64,000 nucleotides of DNA, from the NCBI RefSeq assembly GCF_000233715.2, contig NC_021184.1, forward strand, positions 1,272,501-1,336,500. Reading direction: 5' to 3'. The notes beneath the pieces were generated by a model, which made no database searches, was not told the DNA's origin, and was given only the letters and a program-made list of their open reading frames with translations. Positions 25,114 to 33,289 of this stretch are shown here, one piece after another (positions within the stretch are counted from its first letter, which is position 1; the number at the start of each line of letters is the position of its first letter). A program made the position numbers and the translations under genes. The stretch comes from Desulfoscipio gibsoniae DSM 7213. GTDB taxonomy: Bacteria; Bacillota; Desulfotomaculia; Desulfotomaculales; Desulfallaceae.

Positions 25114-25938
25114 ATGGATAAATGCAAGCTGGCAGTTTGCCAGATCAAAGTCACCAGCGATAAGGGGTTTAATATAAGTCATGCCGAGGATTCGGTGCGT
25201 CGGGCAGCCAGGCAGGGTGCGCAGGTGGTAGTGCTGCCGGAAATGTTTAACTGCCCTTATGAGACGCATTTATTCCCCTCTTATGCGGAGTCTTATTCCA
25301 AGGGAGAAACGGTGCAAATGATGTCCCGGGTGGCGGACCAGCTGGATATTGTGCTGGTGGGCGGTTCTATACCCGAAAGAGATGGAGATTTTGTTTATAA
25401 TACCTGCTTTACCTTTGGACCCCGGGGTGACTTGTTAGGGCGCCACCGCAAGGTGCACCTGTTTGATGTTGATTTGCCCAACCTGAAGGTGCAGGAGTCC
25501 AGCACGCTGGGACCGGGCAACGAGCTCACGGTTATAGACGCTGGGTTTTGTAAAATTGGCGTAATGATTTGTTTTGACGTGCGCTTTCCGGAATTAGCCC
25601 GTTTACTGGTCCTGGCGGGAATTGATGTACTGGTGATACCGGCGGCCTTCAACTTGATTACCGGCCCGGCGCACTGGGATTTGACCATGCGGGCCCGGGC
25701 GGTGGATAACCAGGTTTACGTTGCGGCGGCTTCTCCGGCCAGGGATGACCGGGCGGACTATGTGGCCTACGGCCATTCCATAGTGGTGGACCCGTGGGGT
25801 GATGTAGTGGCCAGGGCTGGTACCGGCGAGGAAATTATCATGGTTGAATTGGACCCGGAGAAAATTAGGGAAGTGCGCGGACGCCTGCCGTTACTAACCC
25901 AGCGGCGCACAGACCTTTATGAAATTATCAGGAAATAG
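25114..25938 (+). CDS. Carbon-nitrogen hydrolase (nitrilase superfamily, omega-amidase-like)
   Basis: 274 residues from the ATG at 25114; in-frame GTG (25108) and TTG (25111) also follow the AAGGGG site. The catalytic Glu is in VVLPEMFNCP, the Lys in GRHRKVHLFDVDLP and the Cys in IGVMICFDVRFPE. VDNQVYVAAASPA and DPWGDVVARAG complete the fold. The motif set matches omega-amidase/Nit2-type enzymes that hydrolyse alpha-ketoglutaramate or deaminated glutathione. The exact substrate is not certain. Confidence 0.88.
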   Translation: MDKCKLAVCQIKVTSDKGFNISHAEDSVRRAARQGAQVVVLPEMFNCPYETHLFPSYAESYSKGETVQMMSRVADQLDIVLVGGSIPERDGDFVYNTCFTFGPRGDLLGRHRKVHLFDVDLPNLKVQESSTLGPGNELTVIDAGFCKIGVMICFDVRFPELARLLVLAGIDVLVIPAAFNLITGPAHWDLTMRARAVDNQVYVAAASPARDDRADYVAYGHSIVVDPWGDVVARAGTGEEIIMVELDPEKIREVRGRLPLLTQRRTDLYEIIRK

Positions 25939-26011
25939 ATGGTTTGTTAATATTATTCAGCTATTTTTGTTAATATTATTCAGCTATTATAGAAAGGAAC
26001 GGGAATTGTAA

Positions 26012-27103
26012 ATGCTTACTTGTGGTATTGTCGGCTTGCCGATGGTGGGTAAAACCACTTTTTTTAACCTGGTAACCAACTCGGGACTCGAAACATCCAA
26101 TTATTTGACGGGCAAAACTGAAATCAACGTGGCGATGGCCGAGATACCCGATGCACGGATTGACTTTTTAATTAACCTTTACAAACCCAAAAAGACAGCT
26201 TATGCTCAAATTCAGTTCAGTGACGTACCTGGGCTGGTGCGCGGGGCCAGCGAGGGCAAAGGGGTGGGCAACCGCTTTTTAGATGGCATTCGCAACGCCG
26301 ATTTACTTGTGCATGTGGTACGGGCCTTTGGTGGCAAAGATGTGCCCCATGTGGATGGGGATATAGATCCCATGCGGGATATAGAGACAGTTAACCTGGA
26401 ATTATTGCTGGCCGACATGGATTTGCTGGAAAAAAGAATTCAGCGCATTAAGGAAGGGAAAAAAATAAAAAAGGAGCAGCTTGCGGAACTCGATGTGCTG
26501 CGCAAATGCCTTGATGCGTTGGAAAATGAAGTAACTATGCACAAGGTGGAGCTATCCGATGCTGAGCGGGAGCTGTTGGTAAATTATAGCTTTTTAACCG
26601 ACAAACCCATGATACTGGTGGTTAATATAGATGAAGAACAGCTGCGGGGTGGTGGTTACCAGGGGCAGGAAAAGGTGCGTGCTTATGCAGCTGATAAGGA
26701 TATTATATTGTTGGAGGTCTGCGGTCTGATTGAAATGGAAATTAGCCAATTACCCGAAGATGACCGGCGGGAATTCATGGAAGACCTGGGTCTACAACAA
26801 TCCGGCATTGACCGTCTGGCCAGGGCTGCTTACGATACCCTGGGACTGATTTCTTTCTTCACCGTGGGCGAGGACGAAGTAAAGGCCTGGACTATACCCG
26901 TAGGGCTGAATGCCAGGAGCGCAGCCGGTAAAATTCACTCCGACCTTGAACGCGGGTTTATTCGGGCCGAGGTGGTGGCCTACGATGATTTACACAAACT
27001 GGGTAGTATGAATAAAGTCAAGGAAAAAGGTTTGGCCCGGCTGGAGGGTAAGGATTACATAGTAAAAGACGGGGATATATTAAATATTAGATTTAATGTG
27101 TAA
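26012..27103 (+). CDS. ychF: YchF/OLA1-type P-loop NTPase
   Basis: 363 residues. G1 is GLPMVGKTTFF near the N-terminus, G3 is DVPGLVRGASEGKGVGNRFL, a helical coiled-coil insertion lies around 125-190, and a C-terminal TGS domain (about 280-363) follows. This Obg-family protein binds ribosomes and prefers ATP. Its usual G4 change is visible as VVNIDEE in place of NKxD. AAAGGAACGGG precedes the ATG. It is followed by a long bidirectional terminator. Confidence 0.92.
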   Translation: MLTCGIVGLPMVGKTTFFNLVTNSGLETSNYLTGKTEINVAMAEIPDARIDFLINLYKPKKTAYAQIQFSDVPGLVRGASEGKGVGNRFLDGIRNADLLVHVVRAFGGKDVPHVDGDIDPMRDIETVNLELLLADMDLLEKRIQRIKEGKKIKKEQLAELDVLRKCLDALENEVTMHKVELSDAERELLVNYSFLTDKPMILVVNIDEEQLRGGGYQGQEKVRAYAADKDIILLEVCGLIEMEISQLPEDDRREFMEDLGLQQSGIDRLARAAYDTLGLISFFTVGEDEVKAWTIPVGLNARSAAGKIHSDLERGFIRAEVVAYDDLHKLGSMNKVKEKGLARLEGKDYIVKDGDILNIRFNV

Positions 27104-27144
27104 GTAGTTAAAACCCCACCGTTTCGGTGGGGTTTTAACTACTT
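27102..27144. terminator. Bidirectional terminator between ychF and the L,D-transpeptidase gene
   Basis: A perfect 20-bp inverted repeat (27102-27121 with 27125-27144) with a 3-nt loop; its first arm begins inside the ychF stop codon. The A4/T4 tracts inside each arm give both strands a U-run after the GC core ACCCCACC/GGTGGGGT. It serves convergent genes. Confidence 0.9.
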
Positions 27145-27267
27145 AGTTCCCAGTATCTATGCCTGTGTCGGGGGTATTGCCTGAACCGGTGCCTCTAGTG
27201 CCGCCACCCGGTATTTCGGTACAGCGGGCGATGCCGCACCAAGTGCCTGGGGTGTTTCCAGAATCAG

Positions 27268-28131
27268 TTATTCCGAAGTAACTTTTTCACTGAATGTAAC
27301 TATACGCTGACCGTCATCCCAGTTTATCTGCATTAACGGCAGTGCCCTTTGCCAAAAGGACAGGGGGGCGTGCATTGTGCCATGTACTAACTTGAGTTCG
27401 GGGCAGATGAAAGTATTTTGCCTCGTTGTTACCTGGCCGCTGGCGTATGCTATGGTAATGTGCTCAATTCCTCTGGTAATAAGGATGGTGCGGTTAAAGT
27501 TATCCCACCCAATTGTATAGCCCAGCGTTTCAAAAATTGTGCGTAGTGGTAAGATTGGTGCCCCGTCCGGGCTGGTTCCGGCCGGTTCATTAACCTCGAT
27601 GGTGCTATCACCCAGCACAACGGTAACTGGTTGTGGCTTGGGTAGTGGTTTGGGCTGCTCCGGCACCGGTGTTGCGACACTGTGGATAATTTTTACCGGT
27701 GTTCCCACCGGTGTATGATCGAAAAGCCAGCTAACGTCCTTGTTATACATACGAATGCAGCCGGCTGAGGCATAGGTTCCAATGGATGATGGGTTGTTGG
27801 TGCCGTGAATACCGTATATACTGCCGCCTCCTACGCTAAGGCCCAACCAGCGATAACCCAGCGGGTTTTGCGGACTGCCCCCGGGAATGCCGCCATTGCG
27901 ACTGTAGTATGGGTTGATTACCTTAAGGACTACGGTAAAGTTTCCCTCCGGGGTAAGTAATGGACTTTTCCCTGTGGCTATAGGGAAAGTTTTTTGCAAA
28001 ATTTCGTTATTAAAATATTGTAGCTGGTTAGTTGATTTATCTATGACAATCTTTACCCCTGCCGTGGCCAAACCGGTATGAACAAAACAAAAACAAAGAG
28101 ATAATAGTAGAACTAAAAACCTTTTTACCAT
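27268..28131 (-). CDS. Secreted L,D-transpeptidase with copper-amine-oxidase-like repeat domain
   Basis: 287 residues. A signal peptide (about 1-25) precedes a YkuD domain (about 26-150) with IYGIHGTNNPSSIGTYASAG followed by CIRMYNKDV, the catalytic Cys motif. A Pro-rich linker (about 155-170) leads to a C-terminal copper-amine-oxidase N1-like domain (ILPLRTIFETLGYTIGWDN), a common surface module in Peptococcaceae. It cross-links peptidoglycan or attaches proteins outside the membrane. It is convergent with ychF. Confidence 0.9.
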   Translation of the reverse strand: MVKRFLVLLLSLCFCFVHTGLATAGVKIVIDKSTNQLQYFNNEILQKTFPIATGKSPLLTPEGNFTVVLKVINPYYSRNGGIPGGSPQNPLGYRWLGLSVGGGSIYGIHGTNNPSSIGTYASAGCIRMYNKDVSWLFDHTPVGTPVKIIHSVATPVPEQPKPLPKPQPVTVVLGDSTIEVNEPAGTSPDGAPILPLRTIFETLGYTIGWDNFNRTILITRGIEHITIAYASGQVTTRQNTFICPELKLVHGTMHAPLSFWQRALPLMQINWDDGQRIVTFSEKVTSE

Positions 28132-28336
28132 CCGCCTGCCCCTCCTAATTAATTAGCTTTTACATAATACGGGGGAAGACTGTTTTCTATGACTTCTGAT
28201 ATAAACTAATTATATACATGGAACAAAGTGTTAATCAATGACTCATTGAAAGTATTACCAGCTAGCGGTCTTACATAATTTTAAAGGTTAAGTGCACAAT
28301 AACTTTGTGATTAATTTCCGAGGGAGGTGAAATTTA

Positions 28337-28561
28337 ATGCATATGGGTAAACTTACTGAAATGGAAAGGCTAGCTATTGAGGAGCAGTTGCGGGCTGAGG
28401 AGCTTTGCGCCAGGAAGGTGCAGTTATATATGAGTGTCACTCGCGACCCGGCGGTGCAATCTGTGCTTCAGCAGATGGCCGAAAAGGGACAGCGGCATGT
28501 CAGCACCTTGAACGGCATGCTGCAGGATGCCGGCTTTAATTCTAGTATGGCCCAGCACTAA
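28337..28561 (+). CDS. Small spore-coat-like protein (CotF type)
   Basis: 74 residues, all helical. It reads LTEMERLAIEEQLRAEELCA then RKVQLYMSVTRDPAVQSVLQ, the first helical pair of ferritin-like CotF-family coat proteins. An AGGGAGGTG site precedes the ATG. It is 19 bp from a second protein of the same kind, so both form an operon probably expressed in the mother cell during sporulation. Confidence 0.72.
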   Translation: MHMGKLTEMERLAIEEQLRAEELCARKVQLYMSVTRDPAVQSVLQQMAEKGQRHVSTLNGMLQDAGFNSSMAQH

Positions 28562-28580
28562 ATTGGAGGGGGTGTAAAAA

Positions 28581-28862
28581 ATGCAATTCGGTGACAAAGA
28601 AATAATGACTGATTTACTTATGGGTACCAAGTATATATCGGCCAACTATCACAGGGCAGTTTTGGAATCAGCCAATGACCGGATTCGTAATACGCTGATC
28701 CAGCTCAATAACGAGGAAATCAACCTGCAGAAACAAATCTTTAATATTATGCACGACCGTTACTGGTATGAAGTACGTCCGGCCAACGCATCTGCTTCGG
28801 CTTGGCAGGGCAGGCCGGGTGTTGGTACTGCTGCTATGCACCATCACCAAATGCCTTATTGA
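28581..28862 (+). CDS. Spore coat protein, CotF family
   Basis: 93 residues. The CotF core is DKEIMTDLLMGTKYISANYH and IQLNNEEINLQKQIFNIMHD, ending in an Ala/Gly/His-rich tail (MHHHQMPY). Strong GGAGGGGGTG site. A REP-like palindrome begins two bases after the stop and may end the transcript. Confidence 0.82.
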   Translation: MQFGDKEIMTDLLMGTKYISANYHRAVLESANDRIRNTLIQLNNEEINLQKQIFNIMHDRYWYEVRPANASASAWQGRPGVGTAAMHHHQMPY

Positions 28863-28863
28863 A

Positions 28864-28926
28864 GGAAGCACGGGGACGGTTCTCCTGCTTCCATTTTTGG
28901 AAGCAGGAGAACCGTCTCTGTGCTTC
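28864..28926. repeat. REP-like inverted repeat, copy 1
   Basis: A 29-bp arm beginning GGAAGCACGGGGACGGTTCT (28864-28892) and its imperfect reverse complement (28898-28926; two mismatches) enclose ATTTT. Related copies lie at 33226, 45204, 47452, 49758 and 51316. It sits between convergent genes and may act as a terminator. Confidence 0.85.
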
Positions 28927-28958
28927 CTCTGTGCTTCCGGAGCCAAAGTGGCGTGATC

Positions 28959-30134
28959 TTAGAACAATGCTTTCTCGGCTACAGGGGCATTATTGAACCG
29001 GTTGGGAGAAAGTGGGGTTGGGTCCAGGGGCGGTTGTTCCCCCAGCACCAGGCAGGATGTGATCAGGCCAATGGCCGGGGCGTGCATAAAGCCGTTGCCT
29101 CCAAAGCCACCAGCACAGTAAAAGCCGCTTACTTCGGTTTCCCCCAGTATTCCCAGCCCGTCGGGGGTTAGGGAGCGAATGCCGGTGTATATGCGGGTGA
29201 TTTGAGCATCTTCCAGGGCAGGTACCCGGCCCGTGGCCGCTTCAATGAAATCCGGCAGCTGGCTTCTGTCCACCAAGGGTTCCAGACCAGGGGCGTTGTC
29301 CCGGTCGGTTCCGCCCAGCAGCAGTATGCCGTTTTTCTCGGCGTGCACGTAAAAGCCTGTGTCCAAATCAACAATTAGGGGAATACTGGCAGAAATAGCC
29401 GGCATAGGGGCACATACATACACCTGTCGGCGGTAGGGAGAAGCTGGCAGTTCGAGGCCGGCCATTCGGGCCAACAGATGCAAGTGGGGACCTGCCGCGT
29501 TGATCACCATCGGGGCGTTAATGATATTTTGTTCAGTGGAGGGGCCCGTTGGTTGGTTGGCTTGATGGTAAAGCACGCCGGTGACCCGGTTATTTTGCAC
29601 ATTAATGCCGGTGACTTCTGTGTTGCACAACACCTGTACGCCCAGCTTGCGGCACTGGCGATAGTAACCTTCCATAACACCGTAAGGGTCGGCATAGGCA
29701 TCCAGGTGACAAAAGCTGCCCCCCAGCAGATCTCCGGTTAAAACAAAGGGATAGACGGTGTTGATTTCTTCCGGGGTCAGCAATTGAGACGGTACATCCA
29801 GTCGGTTTAACTGCTCTTGCATGTTTTGTAGTTCTTGCCAACGGGATTCCCTGGCGGTTACAAAAAGATAGCCACGCTGGCGAAAATAAATAGGATATTG
29901 CATATCGGCGGCAAATCTAAGGAAATAAGGGTAACTTATTTTAGTCAGCTGAATATTCACCTGATTGGTGAACTGGTGCCGGATGCCTCCGGTGCACTGG
30001 GCGGTGGATCCTGCGCCGTGGAATTTTTCTTTTTCCAGTATGACAATGCGCTGTTTATTATTTTGGCGGGCCAGGTGATAAGCGGTGCTTAGCCCAATCA
30101 CTCCTGCACCTATAATAATTATATCTGTTTGCAT
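28959..30134 (-). CDS. FAD-dependent amino acid oxidoreductase (DAO/sarcosine oxidase-beta-like)
   Basis: 391 residues. The dinucleotide motif is IIIIGAGVIGLSTAYHLA at the N-terminus, then GAGSTAQCTGGIRHQFTNQV (the FAD loop of sarcosine/proline-type oxidases), VINAAGPHLHLLARMAGLEL, and the C-terminal RIYTGIRSLTPDGLGILGET and YCAGGFGGNGFMHAPAIG. It probably oxidises a secondary amino acid such as sarcosine, D-amino acids or D-hydroxyproline. No partner subunit is adjacent. Transcribed divergently from fakA. Confidence 0.85.
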   Translation of the reverse strand: MQTDIIIIGAGVIGLSTAYHLARQNNKQRIVILEKEKFHGAGSTAQCTGGIRHQFTNQVNIQLTKISYPYFLRFAADMQYPIYFRQRGYLFVTARESRWQELQNMQEQLNRLDVPSQLLTPEEINTVYPFVLTGDLLGGSFCHLDAYADPYGVMEGYYRQCRKLGVQVLCNTEVTGINVQNNRVTGVLYHQANQPTGPSTEQNIINAPMVINAAGPHLHLLARMAGLELPASPYRRQVYVCAPMPAISASIPLIVDLDTGFYVHAEKNGILLLGGTDRDNAPGLEPLVDRSQLPDFIEAATGRVPALEDAQITRIYTGIRSLTPDGLGILGETEVSGFYCAGGFGGNGFMHAPAIGLITSCLVLGEQPPLDPTPLSPNRFNNAPVAEKALF

Positions 30135-30336
30135 AGCATTAATCCCCCAGTTTAATATGTTATAATAGTCACTATTAAGCGCCGCATAAAGATTAGCGGC
30201 TCAGTTTAGTGCATATAATGCAGTATCAAGTTATCGCTTGACTGAAATAACAAAAAGGTTTTACCATAAAAAATAAAGAATAATATTTGCAGGTATTGTA
30301 CATCTTGGTTTATTGTAATGACAAGGGGGCTTTTTC

Positions 30337-31962
30337 TTGTACATATACTCTTTTGACGGAGAACAGCTAAAATATATGCTGGTGGGCGCTGCTAACCTAC
30401 TGGCTTTGAATAAGTCTGAAATTGATGCATTGAACGTGTTTCCCGTGCCAGATGGTGATACCGGCACCAATATGTACCTCACCATGCTGGCCGGAGTTAA
30501 GCAAGCCCGGCAGGTGGAAAGCGGTAAAATCAGTGATGTGGCTGCTGCGGTGGCCCGGGGCTGTCTGATGGGGGCCCGGGGTAATTCCGGGGTGATTTTG
30601 TCGCAGATTTTCAGCGGCTTTGCCCGGGCGCTGGAGGGATACAGCCATGCAGGTGCCGCCGACATTGCCCGGGCCTTCGTAAGGGGTGCGGAGGCAGCCT
30701 ACCGGGCTGTAGGTAACCCTGTGGAGGGGACGATACTGACGGTATGCCGTGAAACAGCGGCGGGTTTGGAAAAGGCCGCTGCCCGGAGTAAAGATCCGGT
30801 ACGGGTGCTGGTGCTGGGCTATCGGGCCGCCACTTTAGCTTTGGCTCGTACACCCGAGCAGCTGCCGGTGCTGCGGGATGCCGGGGTTGTGGACGCCGGT
30901 GGCAAGGGTCTGGTGGTACTGCTTGAAGGTATTATCAAGGCCCTTAAAGATGCAGCGGCCCGGCGTGACATTGAATTATTCGATCTGGCGGCCAGCCAGC
31001 AAAAGGAATTTATCGGTGGCCGAGATAGGGATTTTACTTCTGATATCGAGTTTGCCTACTGTACCGAATTTATTCTCACGGGCCGCAATATACCGCTGGA
31101 TTCGCTGCGGCAGGAGCTATCCCCTTACGGTGATTGCCTCCTGGTTGTGGGAGACGACCGGGCAGCTAAAGTACACATTCATTCCAACCACCCGGGACTG
31201 GTGTTGGAATGCGGCTTAAAGTACGGTGCTCTGCAGTCCGTACAAATTGGCAACATGGAGGAGCAGAGCCAGGAATTACGCCGCAGTACTACCGGTGGCG
31301 AGAGTAAACCGTTGGGTGTGGTGGCGGTTGGGGTGGGTGAAGGTATTGCCACTATACTGCAAAGCATGGGGGTGGATACAGTTATTGAAGGGGGGCAAAC
31401 CATGAACCCTTCGGCGGAACAGCTATTAGATGCGGTGAATAGTGTCAACGCCCCGGCAGTAATACTGTTGCCTAATAATAAAAATATATTGCTGTCCGCC
31501 CGGCAGGCCGCAGCTATGGCTGATAAAGAAGTGCATGTAGTGCCTTCGGTAAGCATCCCCCAGGGCTTTGCGGCGCTGCTGGCTTATAATCCCTACGCAG
31601 CTGCAATGGAAAACGCAGCTAAAATGGAGGACTCTTTAGGCGAAGTCAAGACGGGCGAAGTGACTATGGCAGTGCGGGATGCCGTTATTGACGGTAAAAA
31701 TATCACTAAAGGTGATTTTATCGGTATGGCAGATGACCGGCTGGTTGCCGTGGGCCGTCACCTGAATGCTTTGATGTTGGATCTGCTGCAGGTTATGGCC
31801 GATGAGGATACAGGGCTGGTTACCTTTTATTACGGTGCTGATATGACCGGAGCTGAAGCCCGGGAAGTAACCAGAAAGATGCAAGAGGAATTTGATGAGC
31901 TTGATTTTGAGTTGCATTACGGCGGCCAGCCGTTATACCAATTTATTATCTCTGTGGAATAG
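30337..31962 (+). CDS. fakA: Fatty acid kinase-like DAK2/DegV-associated protein
   Basis: 541 residues from a TTG with AAGGGGG seven bases upstream. The N-terminal DhaL/DAK2 nucleotide-binding domain has ALNVFPVPDGDTGTNMYLTM (the Mg-binding Asp cluster) and ARGNSGVILSQIFSGFA. A middle domain and the C-terminal FakA domain (LLPNNKNILLSARQAA onward) follow. FakA phosphorylates fatty acids held by a FakB (DegV) protein, and such a gene follows at 32069, so host lipid uptake and incorporation into phospholipid is the likely role. Confidence 0.88.
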   Translation: MYIYSFDGEQLKYMLVGAANLLALNKSEIDALNVFPVPDGDTGTNMYLTMLAGVKQARQVESGKISDVAAAVARGCLMGARGNSGVILSQIFSGFARALEGYSHAGAADIARAFVRGAEAAYRAVGNPVEGTILTVCRETAAGLEKAAARSKDPVRVLVLGYRAATLALARTPEQLPVLRDAGVVDAGGKGLVVLLEGIIKALKDAAARRDIELFDLAASQQKEFIGGRDRDFTSDIEFAYCTEFILTGRNIPLDSLRQELSPYGDCLLVVGDDRAAKVHIHSNHPGLVLECGLKYGALQSVQIGNMEEQSQELRRSTTGGESKPLGVVAVGVGEGIATILQSMGVDTVIEGGQTMNPSAEQLLDAVNSVNAPAVILLPNNKNILLSARQAAAMADKEVHVVPSVSIPQGFAALLAYNPYAAAMENAAKMEDSLGEVKTGEVTMAVRDAVIDGKNITKGDFIGMADDRLVAVGRHLNALMLDLLQVMADEDTGLVTFYYGADMTGAEAREVTRKMQEEFDELDFELHYGGQPLYQFIISVE

Positions 31963-32068
31963 TAACCCAGTCACAAAAATTTATACAGCGTATTAAAAAT
32001 GCATTCTTTCAAGGAGTGGCCGGAAATGATGGTATTCCGCGAATTGTGGTAAGGAAGGTGTAATTACT

Positions 32069-32929
32069 ATGGCTAAAGTCCGCATAGTAACTGACAGTAC
32101 TGCTGATTTGCCGAAAGAGCTGGTTGAGAAATATGGTATTACCGTAGTGCCGCTGAAGGTATTTTTTGGTGCGGAGTGCTTCATCGACGGGGTGGATCTG
32201 TCAGCCGCTGAATTTTTTAGCCGTTTGGTGACCAGCAAAGAATTACCTACTACCTCCCAGCCTTCGCCCACCGAATTTGTAGAATATTATCACCCGTTAA
32301 TTGACGAAGGTGCGGACATTATATCTATCCATATTTCTGCACATATGAGCGGCACACTGCAGTCCGCTCAGTTGGCCAAAACCATGTTAGGCTATGATAA
32401 TCTGGAAATAATTGATTCTCGCTCTGTTAGCGTGGTGTTGGGTATGCTGGTGCTGGCGGCGGCACGGGCCGCCGAAGCCGGGTGCTCCCGGGCGGAGGTA
32501 GTGGCCTTGTTGCAGAATATTATATCCGATCACCGGATATATTTTATGGTGGACACACTTGAATATCTGCAGCGCGGCGGGCGCATCGGCAAGGCCCAAG
32601 CTTTCCTGGGTACTATACTGAACGTTAAGCCACTGTGCACCATACTTGAGGGGGTAATAAGTCCCTATGAAAAGGTACGGGGCCGTAAAAAAGCCATCAA
32701 CCGGCTGGTGCAGTTGCTTGCTGAACAGTACAGGGATGCCGGGCCTTTGTTTTGCTTTATGACCCACGGCAACGATCCTGAGGGATTACAATATTTGCAA
32801 AATTTAGTACGGGACAAGCTCAATTGCGTGGAAATGATGCATAGCCAGATGGGCTCGGTGGTGAGCACCCACGTTGGGCCGGGTATTCTGGGTATAGTGG
32901 TTTGCCCACAAAAGTATACGCAGGTTTAG
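32069..32929 (+). CDS. DegV-family fatty-acid-binding protein (FakB-like)
   Basis: 286 residues. It begins KVRIVTDSTADLPKELVEKY, with TSQPSPTEFVEYYH and IHISAHMSGTLQSAQLAKTM lining the lipid tunnel. The C-terminal part ends VVSTHVGPGILGIVVCPQ, as in DegV proteins. It presents a bound fatty acid to the kinase encoded 106 bp upstream; this pairing is family knowledge. AAGGAAGGTG precedes the ATG. Confidence 0.92.
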   Translation: MAKVRIVTDSTADLPKELVEKYGITVVPLKVFFGAECFIDGVDLSAAEFFSRLVTSKELPTTSQPSPTEFVEYYHPLIDEGADIISIHISAHMSGTLQSAQLAKTMLGYDNLEIIDSRSVSVVLGMLVLAAARAAEAGCSRAEVVALLQNIISDHRIYFMVDTLEYLQRGGRIGKAQAFLGTILNVKPLCTILEGVISPYEKVRGRKKAINRLVQLLAEQYRDAGPLFCFMTHGNDPEGLQYLQNLVRDKLNCVEMMHSQMGSVVSTHVGPGILGIVVCPQKYTQV

Positions 32930-33033
32930 GGCCGTTTAGCCGGTGCCGGGTTAAAAGTTGAAAGTTGAATGATGGCAGGGAGATCATGGGTTTGGGTATT
33001 TCTTTTTAACACGGCTCGGTAAAAGCCGGATAA

Positions 33034-33081
33034 GTAAAAAAATAGTAGAGCCCTTCTTGCTATACAAGATGGGCTCTACTA
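33034..33081 (-). terminator. Terminator of the tRNA-fMet gene
   Basis: A 10-bp stem (AGTAGAGCCC/GGGCTCTACT) with inner pairing, followed on the minus strand by seven T. It directly follows the tRNA. Confidence 0.88.
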
Positions 33082-33084
33082 ATC

Positions 33085-33160
33085 TGGTTGCGGGAGAAGG
33101 ACTTGAACCTTCGACCTTCGGGTTATGAGCCCGACGAGCTGCCGACTGCTCCATCCCGCG
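33085..33160 (-). tRNA. Initiator tRNA-fMet(CAT)
   Basis: A 76-nt tRNA with CCA encoded. It starts CGCGGGATGGAGCAG and shows the initiator C1-A72 mismatch and the three G-C pairs of the anticodon stem (GGGCTCATAACCC). T-arm AAGGTTCAAGTCCTT. Single gene with its own terminator. Confidence 0.95.
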
Positions 33161-33225
33161 ACAACTTGTTTAGTATAACATAAATATTTTATTTGTCAAA
33201 CCAACAATTAATGGGAAACCCGGAG

Positions 33226-33285
33226 GGAAGCAAGAGAACCATCCCCGTGCTTCCCCCTGGAAGCGGCAGAACCACCCCTGAGCCT
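33226..33285. repeat. REP-like inverted repeat, copy 2 (diverged)
   Basis: 33226-33254 matches the unit GGAAGCAAGAGAACC...GTGCTTCC with one change. The second arm (from about 33259) has diverged strongly. It ends just before the ABC-F stop codon. Confidence 0.7.
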
Positions 33286-33289
33286 CTTT